From NCBI GenBank assembly GCA_947480015.1, contig CANKBS010000004.1, positions 1 through 64,000 of the forward strand: a DNA stretch of 64,000 bases, written 5' to 3'. The first letter of the stretch is position 1. Every line of letters begins with the position of its first letter. The DNA is from Sphingobacteriaceae bacterium (GTDB lineage Bacteria; Bacteroidota; Bacteroidia; B-17B0; Aurantibacillaceae). Below the pieces are notes generated by a model. The model was not told the DNA's origin and did not search any database. It worked only from the letters and a program-made list of their open reading frames with translations. Both the position numbers and the translations under genes were made by a program. Positions 54,269-62,701 of the stretch are shown here, piece by piece.

Positions 54269-55606
54269 GTGGGAAGAAAAGTATTAATACAAAACGATAA
54301 GATCCCGGGGATCAATACGCTGGAAGTTTATCGTGCCAATGGTGGATATGCCTCAGTTGAAAAAGCACTTAAAACCATGACACCTGATCAGGTAACCGAT
54401 GAGGTGAAGAAATCGGGCTTGCGTGGTCGTGGCGGCGCGGGTTTCCCAACCGGATTAAAGTGGAGCTTTTTAGCTAAACCCGAAGGCGTAGCGCGTTATC
54501 TGGTATGCAATGCCGATGAATCGGAACCGGGTACCTTTAAAGATCGTTATTTGATGGAGAAAATTCCTCATGCTTTAATTGAGGGGATGATTACCGCTTC
54601 GTATGCGTTAGGTGCAAAAGTTTCATACATCTATATCCGCGGCGAATATTTTTATGTATTACGGATTATTGAAAAAGCCATTGCAGAAGCTTATGAAGCC
54701 GGTTGGTTAGGTAAAAATATTTTAGGCACCGATTTTTCACACGACTGTTATGTGCAAGTAGGTGGCGGTGCTTATATCTGTGGCGAAGAAACAGCTTTAT
54801 TAGAATCACTGGAAGGTAAACGCGGTAATCCCCGCATTAAACCACCCTTTCCTGCTGTGGCAGGCTTGTGGGGTTGTCCGACGGTTGTAAATAATGTAGA
54901 GACCATTGCGGCTGTTTGTCCGATCATTAACATGGGCGGCGAAGAGTATGCTAAGATTGGTATTGGAAAATCTACGGGCACCAAATTAATTTCAGCATCG
55001 GGCCACATTAATAAACCGGGAGTTTATGAAATAGAATTAGGATTACCGGTTGAAGAATTTATTTTTAGTGAGGAGTATTGCGGAGGGATTCGTAATGGTA
55101 AAAAATTAAAGGCCGTAGTTGCCGGTGGTTCATCGGTGCCAATTTTACCGGCCGATTTAATTTTAAAAACCGCTAATGGCGAACCGCGTTTGATGAGTTA
55201 CGAAAGTCTGAGTGATGGCGGTTTTATTACCGGTACCATGTTAGGCTCGGGTGGCTTTATTGTGATGGATGAAGATACCAGCATTGTAAAGAACCTCTTT
55301 ACTTTTGCCCGTTTTTATCATCATGAATCATGCGGGCAATGTTCACCTTGCCGCGAAGGAACCGGTTGGATGGAGAAGATTATTCACAAATTTATTAATG
55401 GTACTGCCAACGAAAGTGATGTGGATTTACTTTGGGACATCCAAAGTAAAATTGAAGGTAAAACCATTTGTCCATTGGGTGAAGCAGCGGCCTGGCCAGT
55501 TGCAGCGGCAATCAGACATTTCAGACAAGAATTCATTGATATTGCAAAAAGCAAAAAATTTGTAGATATCAGTCATTATAACAGATTAAATAAAATTGTT
55601 GCGTAA
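54269..55606 (+). CDS. nuoF: NADH-quinone oxidoreductase subunit F
   Basis: This 445-residue subunit binds NADH, FMN and cluster N3. Visible are [20 protein letters not shown] (FMN/NADH region), [34 protein letters not shown], and the cluster ligands [16 protein letters not shown] and [12 protein letters not shown]. The start is GTG at 54269, matching the conserved MGRK(V/L)L beginning. Confidence 0.96.
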   Translation: MGRKVLIQNDKIPGINTLEVYRANGGYASVEKALKTMTPDQVTDEVKKSGLRGRGGAGFPTGLKWSFLAKPEGVARYLVCNADESEPGTFKDRYLMEKIPHALIEGMITASYALGAKVSYIYIRGEYFYVLRIIEKAIAEAYEAGWLGKNILGTDFSHDCYVQVGGGAYICGEETALLESLEGKRGNPRIKPPFPAVAGLWGCPTVVNNVETIAAVCPIINMGGEEYAKIGIGKSTGTKLISASGHINKPGVYEIELGLPVEEFIFSEEYCGGIRNGKKLKAVVAGGSSVPILPADLILKTANGEPRLMSYESLSDGGFITGTMLGSGGFIVMDEDTSIVKNLFTFARFYHHESCGQCSPCREGTGWMEKIIHKFINGTANESDVDLLWDIQSKIEGKTICPLGEAAAWPVAAAIRHFRQEFIDIAKSKKFVDISHYNRLNKIVA

Positions 55607-56590
55607 ATGAAAGTAACTATTGACGGTATAGAAATTGATGTGCCTAAGGGAACGACGATTCTTCAGGCAGCTCGTATGATCGGTCCTGAGGTAGCCCCGC
55701 CGGCCATGTGTTATCACTCCAAATTAAAAACCAGTGGTGGTTATTGCCGCACCTGTATAGTAAAGGTAACTCAGGGTAGCGCTGCTAACCCAACACCAAT
55801 GCCAAAACCAGTGGCTTCCTGCAGAACAGAAGTGATGGATGGCATGGTAGTAGAGAACTTTATTAATAAAGAAGTATTAGAAGCCCGTAAAGGCGTGGTT
55901 GAGTTTTTACTCATTAATCACCCTTTAGATTGTCCGGTTTGTGACCAGGCCGGTGAATGTAAATTACAGGATCTTGGTTACGAAAACGGCGCTGCTTCTA
56001 CACGCTACGAATTTAAGCGTCGTGAGTTTGAAGTGATTGATATTGGTGATAAAATTAAATTACACATGAACCGTTGCATCCTTTGCTACCGTTGTGTAAA
56101 AACAGCCGACCAAATTACCAACGACCGTGTGCATGGGGTGATATCACGAGGTGATGCTTCTGAAATATCGACCTATATTGAGAATGTGATCGACAATGAT
56201 TTTTCTGGAAACGTAATTGATGTTTGTCCGGTTGGAGCATTAACAGATAAAACTTTCCGATTTAAACAACGTGTTTGGTTTACCAAACCGGTTGATGCGC
56301 ACCGTGATTGTAAGGTGTGTAGCGGGAAATCCCGTGTGTGGTTAAAAGGTGAAGAGGTGTTACGCGTAACTGCACGTAAAGATCAGTGGGATGAAGTGGA
56401 GGAGTTTATTTGTAATTCGTGCCGTTACGATCACAAAAAAACCAGCGATTGGGTTATTGAAGGACCATCGCCGGTGAACAGAAACTCAGTGATTTCTCAA
56501 AATCATTACGAGCATCTGAATCAATTAAAATTACAGGTATTAAAACAGCAAAAAGCATTGGGCTTTATGCCATTGGATAAAAAACCTTAA
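55607..56590 (+). CDS. nuoG: NADH-quinone oxidoreductase subunit G, short form
   Basis: The 327-residue protein has the N-terminal [2Fe-2S] ferredoxin domain (YHSKLKTSGGYCRTCIVKVT), the His/Cys cluster in NHPLDCPVCDQAGECKLQDL, and the two-cluster region with CILCYRCVK and VCPVGALTD. It stops after about 330 residues, so the large C-terminal molybdopterin-oxidoreductase-like domain of the E. coli protein is missing, as in other Bacteroidota. Its ATG directly follows the nuoF stop. Confidence 0.93.
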   Translation: MKVTIDGIEIDVPKGTTILQAARMIGPEVAPPAMCYHSKLKTSGGYCRTCIVKVTQGSAANPTPMPKPVASCRTEVMDGMVVENFINKEVLEARKGVVEFLLINHPLDCPVCDQAGECKLQDLGYENGAASTRYEFKRREFEVIDIGDKIKLHMNRCILCYRCVKTADQITNDRVHGVISRGDASEISTYIENVIDNDFSGNVIDVCPVGALTDKTFRFKQRVWFTKPVDAHRDCKVCSGKSRVWLKGEEVLRVTARKDQWDEVEEFICNSCRYDHKKTSDWVIEGPSPVNRNSVISQNHYEHLNQLKLQVLKQQKALGFMPLDKKP

Positions 56591-56613
56591 TGATCATTTA
56601 ACGAAACTAGACT

Positions 56614-57669
56614 ATGGTAGAATTCATTATTTATAAATCAATCATCTGTGTGGTCATCTTTGCAGTTTCCTTAGGAATTGCAGCGTATTCTACCTGGTGG
56701 GAACGTAAATTTGCCGGTTTATTACAAGATCGTTGGGGTCCAAGTCGTGCCGGTTGGTGGGGCTTACTGCAACCTTTGGCCGATGGTGGTAAAATGTTGT
56801 TCAAGGAAGAGATCATTCCCAATGTGTCGAATAAATTTTTATTTGTATTAGCGCCGGGTTTATTTATTGTTACCGCAATTATGGCGGGGGTTTTAATTCC
56901 GTGGGGTCCAGCAGTAAGCATTAACGGCACTTCCTATCCATTGCAGATTTCCGATATCAATGTGGGTGTGATCTTTTTATTGGGTGTAACATCGATAGGT
57001 GTGTATGGCATTATGATCGGTGGTTGGTCATCCAATAATAAATATTCGTTGTTAGGCGCTATTCGTGCATCGGCTCAGATGATCTCTTACGAATTAGCCA
57101 TGGGTATTGCCCTTATTGCATTAATTATTACTTCAGGTGGCACTTTAAGTTTCAGTGAAATTGTAGCCAAACAAGATGCCGGATTTGCCAATGTCGTTTG
57201 GCAGCCCTTGGGTTTTATTATTTTCTTTGTTTGTGCCATGGCTGAAACCAACCGTGCGCCATTTGATTTGGCAGAATGTGAGACAGAATTAGTGGGTGGT
57301 TATCATACCGAGTATTCTGCTTTTAAATTAGGTTTGTTTTTATTTGCTGAGTACATCAACATGTTTGTGTCCTCAGCTGTAATGGCCGGTTTTTATTTTG
57401 GCGGATATAATTTTCCTTTTGCACATGAAATTTATAATGCCATGGGTTTACAAGAAGGATCCTGGGTCATTTCTTTAATTGGTTTTGGCGCTTACTTTGT
57501 TAAGACCCTCATCTTTATTTCGGTATTTATGTGGATACGCTGGACGATCCCGCGTTTCCGTTATGACCAGTTAATGAATTTGGGTTGGAAAAGTTTATTG
57601 CCTTTATCACTTTTAAATTTAGCAATTACAGTAGTGGTGGAATATTTCAGAGGAAATATTCAGTTTTAA
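56614..57669 (+). CDS. nuoH: NADH-quinone oxidoreductase subunit H
   Basis: This 351-residue membrane subunit near the quinone channel has eight hydrophobic segments, the conserved WWERKFAGLLQDRWGPSRAG and the CAMAETNRAPFDLAECETEL loop, plus FRYDQLMNLGWKSLLPL near the end. It is followed by a very small ORF and nuoI. Confidence 0.96.
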   Translation: MVEFIIYKSIICVVIFAVSLGIAAYSTWWERKFAGLLQDRWGPSRAGWWGLLQPLADGGKMLFKEEIIPNVSNKFLFVLAPGLFIVTAIMAGVLIPWGPAVSINGTSYPLQISDINVGVIFLLGVTSIGVYGIMIGGWSSNNKYSLLGAIRASAQMISYELAMGIALIALIITSGGTLSFSEIVAKQDAGFANVVWQPLGFIIFFVCAMAETNRAPFDLAECETELVGGYHTEYSAFKLGLFLFAEYINMFVSSAVMAGFYFGGYNFPFAHEIYNAMGLQEGSWVISLIGFGAYFVKTLIFISVFMWIRWTIPRFRYDQLMNLGWKSLLPLSLLNLAITVVVEYFRGNIQF

Positions 57670-57670
57670 A

Positions 57671-57775
57671 ATGAAAATAATAAAGAAAATAAAATTTGTA
57701 GTTAATCTGATGGAAGCTTACCATATCTATGTTTTACTAGTTGTGGCTTTTCTTTCATTGATAAAATCAAACTAA
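57671..57775 (+). CDS. Predicted small single-pass membrane protein between nuoH and nuoI
   Basis: This open frame encodes 34 residues, too short for an ORF cut-off. It starts one base after the nuoH stop and ends two bases before the nuoI ATG, filling the gap exactly. The sequence has a basic N-terminus (MKIIKKIKFVV), a Glu/His segment (LMEAYHIY), and a hydrophobic stretch (VLLVVAFLSLI) of one transmembrane length, ending in KSN. I know no family for it. Precise fit to the gap supports a gene, but chance or a decayed remnant cannot be excluded. Confidence 0.4.
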   Translation: MKIIKKIKFVVNLMEAYHIYVLLVVAFLSLIKSN

Positions 57776-57777
57776 AA

Positions 57778-58377
57778 ATGCAGTTAACTAACAGAAGCAA
57801 AGTAGTATCAAACAAAGTTCAGAGTTTCTCAGAAAGGATCTATTTCCCGGCTATTATTTCGGGAATGGCCGTAACTTTCAGCCATCTTTTTAAAAAGAGA
57901 CCTACCATTATGTATCCCGAACAAAAAAGGGAAATGGCACCCATTTATCGCGGTCAGCATGTTTTAAAACGTGATGAAAACGGCGCCGAACGCTGTACCT
58001 CTTGTGGTATGTGCGCTGTGGCTTGTCCTGCTGAAGCCATTACCATGACCAGTGGTGAACGTAAAAAAGGCGAAGAAGGTTTGTACAGGGAAGAAAAATA
58101 CGCCAAGACTTATGAGATAAACATGTTGCGTTGTATTTTTTGCGGCTTGTGCGAAGAAGCTTGTCCGAAAGAAGCCATCTTTTTAACCGACCGCATTGTG
58201 GATGCTGATTACGAACGCGATGATTTTGTTTATGGTAAAGATAAATTAGTTGAAAAAGTGGATAAGCGCATTGATGTTACCAAGCGTCAAACCCCTGAAG
58301 TGTTGGCATTTAAAAAGATTCCGGGATTAAAACACAATGAGTTGTATACCGATAAATTAAATAAAGGAAAACACTAA
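57778..58377 (+). CDS. nuoI: NADH-quinone oxidoreductase subunit I
   Basis: This 199-residue subunit holds two [4Fe-4S] clusters, seen in CTSCGMCAVACPAEAI and CIFCGLCEEACPKEAI, each with the four-Cys ferredoxin pattern. The N-terminal helix contacts the membrane arm. A small ORF precedes it by two bases. Confidence 0.96.
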   Translation: MQLTNRSKVVSNKVQSFSERIYFPAIISGMAVTFSHLFKKRPTIMYPEQKREMAPIYRGQHVLKRDENGAERCTSCGMCAVACPAEAITMTSGERKKGEEGLYREEKYAKTYEINMLRCIFCGLCEEACPKEAIFLTDRIVDADYERDDFVYGKDKLVEKVDKRIDVTKRQTPEVLAFKKIPGLKHNELYTDKLNKGKH

Positions 58378-58421
58378 TTAGGGTTCTGATAGCAAGAAAT
58401 TAAAATTGTAAATAAAAGAAT

Positions 58422-58934
58422 ATGTTAGGTTACACAATTACACAATGGACATTCGGAATACTTTCTTTCCTGGCAATTATGTTTGCCTTGATGGTTGTAT
58501 TCAGCCGTAATCCGATTAACTCAGTATTATACCTGGTGTTAACGTTTTTCTGCATAGCAGGACATTATTTATTATTAAACGCTCAGTTTTTAGCAGTGGT
58601 TCACATTGCTGTGTATGCAGGGGCCATCATGGTTTTATTTTTATTTGTGATCATGCTCATGAATTTGAATCAGGATTCAGAACCTCAAAAAACGGCGATT
58701 TCTAAAGTTATTGCCGGGGTGATTGGCGGATTGTTATTGGTTGTTTTAGTAGGCGCCTTAAGAGGCACCGAACAAATTAATTTAACGCAATACGGACATT
58801 CGGATATTGGACTGGTAAAAAATTTAGGCAGGGTTTTGTTTCACGAATATTTATTTCCTTTTGAGATCGTATCCATTCTTTTACTATCTGCTTTAGTTGG
58901 TGCGATAATGATTGGCAAGAAAGAAATCAAGTAA
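58422..58934 (+). CDS. nuoJ: NADH-quinone oxidoreductase subunit J
   Basis: This 170-residue membrane subunit has five hydrophobic segments, including NPINSVLYLVLTFFCIAGHY and VHIAVYAGAIMVLFLFVIML, which match the ND6/NuoJ core. Confidence 0.94.
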   Translation: MLGYTITQWTFGILSFLAIMFALMVVFSRNPINSVLYLVLTFFCIAGHYLLLNAQFLAVVHIAVYAGAIMVLFLFVIMLMNLNQDSEPQKTAISKVIAGVIGGLLLVVLVGALRGTEQINLTQYGHSDIGLVKNLGRVLFHEYLFPFEIVSILLLSALVGAIMIGKKEIK

Positions 58935-58953
58935 TTAAATTGTAAATAAAGAT

Positions 58954-59265
58954 ATGATAAACGGAATTTCTATAAATATGTACTTAATGTTGAGTACTAT
59001 TTTATTCATCATTGGCGCAATTGGTGTAATGGCCCGCCGCAATACCATTATTTTATTTATGTCCATCGAATTAATGCTTAATGCAGTGAACCTGTTATTG
59101 GTATCTTTCAGCGTGTTGCACAATGATTCGAGTGCACAGGTATTTGTGTTTTTTATTATGGCTGTTGCGGCTGCTGAAGTGGCTGTAGGTTTGGCTATAT
59201 TAAGTATGATTTACCGGAACGTAAAAAGTATTGACACCGATTTATTAAGTAATTTGAAAAACTAG
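58954..59265 (+). CDS. nuoK: NADH-quinone oxidoreductase subunit K
   Basis: This 103-residue three-helix membrane subunit has the ND4L/NuoK pattern [17 protein letters not shown] with the conserved Glu and the later [17 protein letters not shown]. Confidence 0.95.
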   Translation: MINGISINMYLMLSTILFIIGAIGVMARRNTIILFMSIELMLNAVNLLLVSFSVLHNDSSAQVFVFFIMAVAAAEVAVGLAILSMIYRNVKSIDTDLLSNLKN

Positions 59266-59276
59266 ACGTAGATTTT

Positions 59277-61166
59277 ATGATAAAGTTAGTAGCGCTCATT
59301 CCATTGTTTCCCTTGATCGGATTTCTGATCAACGGTTTTTTTGGAAAGAAAATAAGTAAGGGATTAAGTGGCAGCATTGCATCGGTTAGCATTTTGGCTT
59401 CCTTTGTTGTATCGGTGCTTGTGTTTGTTGAACTTCAGGGTTCTGCCCAAAAGCAACACATTGTGAATGTGTTCTCCTGGATCAATTCTGGCACTTTAAT
59501 TATACCATTTGAGTTTTTGGTTGATCCCTTGTCGACTGTGTTTTTATTGATCATTACCGGTATCGGATTTTTGATCCACGTGTATTCAATCGGTTACATG
59601 CATGACGATGAAGGCTTTTCGCGTTTTTTCACCTACCTCAATTTATTTGTATTCTTTATGTTGTTACTGGTATTGGGTAACAATTACCTGATCACTTTTG
59701 TGGGTTGGGAAGGAGTAGGTTTATGTTCTTATTTATTAATTGGTTTCTGGTTTAAGAATAATGCCTTTAACAATGCGGCTAAAAAGGCATTTATTATGAA
59801 TCGCATTGGTGACCTTGGATTTTTATTAGGCATCATTTTAATTTTTATTACTTATGGCAGCATCAGTTATACCGAGATCTTTTCAAAAGCTGGTACCGCC
59901 AGTGGTTCAACCGTAACAGCCATAGCAATTTTATTATTTATAGGCGCCATGGGTAAATCGGCCCAGTTACCATTATATACTTGGTTACCTGATGCCATGG
60001 CCGGTCCAACTCCTGTATCAGCATTAATTCATGCAGCTACCATGGTAACCGCCGGTATTTTTATGGTGGTACGTTCTAATGTGTTTTATTCGATCAGTTC
60101 AGTAGCCAGTGAAACAGTAGCCATTGTTGGTGTGTTAACAGCCTTGTTTGCAGCCACTATAGGTTTGTTTCAAAACGACATTAAAAAAATTCTGGCTTAT
60201 TCAACTGTATCACAATTAGGCTTAATGTTTTTGGGTCTGGGTGTTGGCGCATACAGCTCTGCTGTATTTCACGTAACAACACACGCCTTCTTTAAAGCTC
60301 TTTTATTTTTAGGGGCCGGTTCTGTTATTCACGCTATGGGCGGCGAACAAGACATTCGCAAAATGGGTGGTTTAAAAGGGAAAATCAAAATCACTTTTAT
60401 TACCATGTTAATTGGAACCATTGCCATTAGCGGAATTCCGCCATTCAGTGGTTTTTTCAGTAAGGACGAAATTTTAGCACATACCTACGAGCACAGCAAA
60501 ATTTTATGGCTCTTTGGTTCAATTGCTTCTATGCTCACTGCTTTTTATATGTTCCGTTTAATCTTCCTCACCTTCTTCGGAAAATTCAGAGGTACTCACG
60601 AACAAGAACATCATTTGCATGAATCACCAAACAGCATGACCTTTCCATTAATTATTCTGGCAGCTCTTTCGGTACTGGGTGGTTTATTAGGATTACCTGA
60701 GTTTTGGGAATTGCCAAACTGGATGCATCATAATCTGGAACCGATCATCCTTCGTCCGACTTATTCTACCATGCACCATGAAACAGAATGGATGCTGATG
60801 GGCATTGCTGTAGCAGCGGCTATAGTGGTTACCTATTTTACGTATTTAGTTTACCGCAAATACAATGTGTTGCCGGCCGATCGCGAAGAACAAATGAAGC
60901 CATGGCAGCGTTTGATCTATAATAAATATTTTGTAGATGAGTTTTATGATGCGGTGGTTAGAAAACCGTTAGATGCATTATCACGTTTGTGTTACAAGTT
61001 CATTGATAAGGAAGTTATTGATGGATTGGTTAACGGTGTTGGCTTGGCAGTAAGAGGAGTCGGATCATCAGTACGTTATATTCAAAACGGGAACATTGGC
61101 TTCTATCTCATGAGTATGGTGCTTGGTGTGGTATTGATTATATTATTCACTTTTTTAATTAAATAA
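59277..61166 (+). CDS. nuoL: NADH-quinone oxidoreductase subunit L
   Basis: This 629-residue antiporter-like subunit is the distal proton pump with the long lateral helix. It has the ND5 marks NNYLITFVGWEGVGLCSYLL, LPDAMAGPTPVSALIHAATM, NDIKKILAYSTVSQLGLM and HAFFKALLFLGAGSVIHAM. Confidence 0.96.
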   Translation: MIKLVALIPLFPLIGFLINGFFGKKISKGLSGSIASVSILASFVVSVLVFVELQGSAQKQHIVNVFSWINSGTLIIPFEFLVDPLSTVFLLIITGIGFLIHVYSIGYMHDDEGFSRFFTYLNLFVFFMLLLVLGNNYLITFVGWEGVGLCSYLLIGFWFKNNAFNNAAKKAFIMNRIGDLGFLLGIILIFITYGSISYTEIFSKAGTASGSTVTAIAILLFIGAMGKSAQLPLYTWLPDAMAGPTPVSALIHAATMVTAGIFMVVRSNVFYSISSVASETVAIVGVLTALFAATIGLFQNDIKKILAYSTVSQLGLMFLGLGVGAYSSAVFHVTTHAFFKALLFLGAGSVIHAMGGEQDIRKMGGLKGKIKITFITMLIGTIAISGIPPFSGFFSKDEILAHTYEHSKILWLFGSIASMLTAFYMFRLIFLTFFGKFRGTHEQEHHLHESPNSMTFPLIILAALSVLGGLLGLPEFWELPNWMHHNLEPIILRPTYSTMHHETEWMLMGIAVAAAIVVTYFTYLVYRKYNVLPADREEQMKPWQRLIYNKYFVDEFYDAVVRKPLDALSRLCYKFIDKEVIDGLVNGVGLAVRGVGSSVRYIQNGNIGFYLMSMVLGVVLIILFTFLIK

Positions 61167-61180
61167 GAATTTAAAATTTT

Positions 61181-62641
61181 ATGTTAACAGCTTTATTAAT
61201 AGGTTTTCCGTTGCTGGCAGCATTGCTGGTGTTTTTTGTGAGAGGAAATGCCGCGCGTAATCTCGCCCTGGGTTTTTCGATCATTGAATTTGTTATTTCA
61301 ATTGTAGCGCTGTTACAATTTAAATCCAATCCCGATGCGGCATCGTTAAAGGTGGACTGGACGTGGGTGCAATCGATGGGAATTCACTTCTCGGCGGGAA
61401 TCGACGGCTTAAGTATTTTAATGGTATTATTAACAACCTTTTTAGTACCACTTATTATTTTATCGTCTTTTAAAAACACTTACAGCAATGCGCATAATTT
61501 TTATGGTTTGATGCTTATCATGCAAATGGCTCTGGTAGGGGTGTTTTTGGCAAATGACGGATTTTTGTTTTATGTATTTTGGGAATTAGCTTTAATTCCT
61601 ATTTACTTTATCAGCTTGTTGTGGGGTGGTGAAAATCGCGGCGCCATTACCTTCAAGTTTTTTGTGTACACCTTATTTGGTTCTTTATTCATGTTAATTG
61701 GTTTGATATATTTATATAATCACACGAATGTTGAAGGCCTCAAATCATGGGCAGTACAAGACCTTTATGCGGCAGGGAAAAGTTTAACGGCCAGTCAGCA
61801 AAGTGCAGTATTCTGGTTGATCTTTATTGCTTTCGCTATCAAGATGCCTATTTTTCCTTTTCACACCTGGCAACCCGATACTTATGTAAATGCTCCAACA
61901 CAAGGTACCATGCTACTTTCGGCCATTATGCTGAAAATGGGAACCTTTGGGATGATTAAATGGTTATTACCCATGGTTCCATTGGGACTTGAAAAATGGG
62001 GAGCTACAGCCATCGGATTATCGGTGACCGGTATTGTATATGCCTCTTGCATTGCCATTGCGCAAAAAGATTTTAAACGCTTAATTGCGTATTCATCCAT
62101 AGCTCACGTGGGTTTAATTTCAGCAGGGATCTTGTCGTTGAATCAACAAGGTATTCAGGGTGCTATGATGCAGATGTTGGCACATGGTGTGAATGTATTC
62201 GGTTTATTTTTTATTGCTGATATTTTATGGCGCCGCACCGGAACACGGGACATGGATAAATTAGGCGGTATAAGAAGTATGAATGGAAATTTTGCCGTGT
62301 TATTTTTATTAGTGGTGTTAGGCTCCGTAGCCCTTCCCTTAACAAATGGATTTGTTGGTGAGTTTTTATTGATCAACGGGGTTTATCAATATGGGGCTAT
62401 GACAGCTGTATTTGCCGGCTTAACCGTTATTTTGGGAGCAGTATATATGCTCAGAAGCTACCAACACATTATGTTAGGAGAACGTAAAGATTCGCATCAT
62501 GCTTTTGGCCCGTTGGCTTCGAGTGATAAACTGGTGTTGATCATTGTGTGCGCTGTAATCATTGCATTTGGTGTGTATCCAAAACCCCTGAATGATATTG
62601 CTGAAGAAGCCACTAAAATTGTATTATCAAATTTAAAATAA
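61181..62641 (+). CDS. nuoM: NADH-quinone oxidoreductase subunit M
   Basis: This 486-residue ND4-type pump subunit has the discriminating FYVFWELALIPIYFISLLWG, FHTWQPDTYVNAPTQGTMLL and KRLIAYSSIAHVGLISAGIL segments. Confidence 0.96.
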   Translation: MLTALLIGFPLLAALLVFFVRGNAARNLALGFSIIEFVISIVALLQFKSNPDAASLKVDWTWVQSMGIHFSAGIDGLSILMVLLTTFLVPLIILSSFKNTYSNAHNFYGLMLIMQMALVGVFLANDGFLFYVFWELALIPIYFISLLWGGENRGAITFKFFVYTLFGSLFMLIGLIYLYNHTNVEGLKSWAVQDLYAAGKSLTASQQSAVFWLIFIAFAIKMPIFPFHTWQPDTYVNAPTQGTMLLSAIMLKMGTFGMIKWLLPMVPLGLEKWGATAIGLSVTGIVYASCIAIAQKDFKRLIAYSSIAHVGLISAGILSLNQQGIQGAMMQMLAHGVNVFGLFFIADILWRRTGTRDMDKLGGIRSMNGNFAVLFLLVVLGSVALPLTNGFVGEFLLINGVYQYGAMTAVFAGLTVILGAVYMLRSYQHIMLGERKDSHHAFGPLASSDKLVLIIVCAVIIAFGVYPKPLNDIAEEATKIVLSNLK

Positions 62642-62701
62642 ACATTGCATTTTAACCGAAGGCATGGTTTTCGGTCACAAAACTAATTGTAAACAAAGGA
62701 T

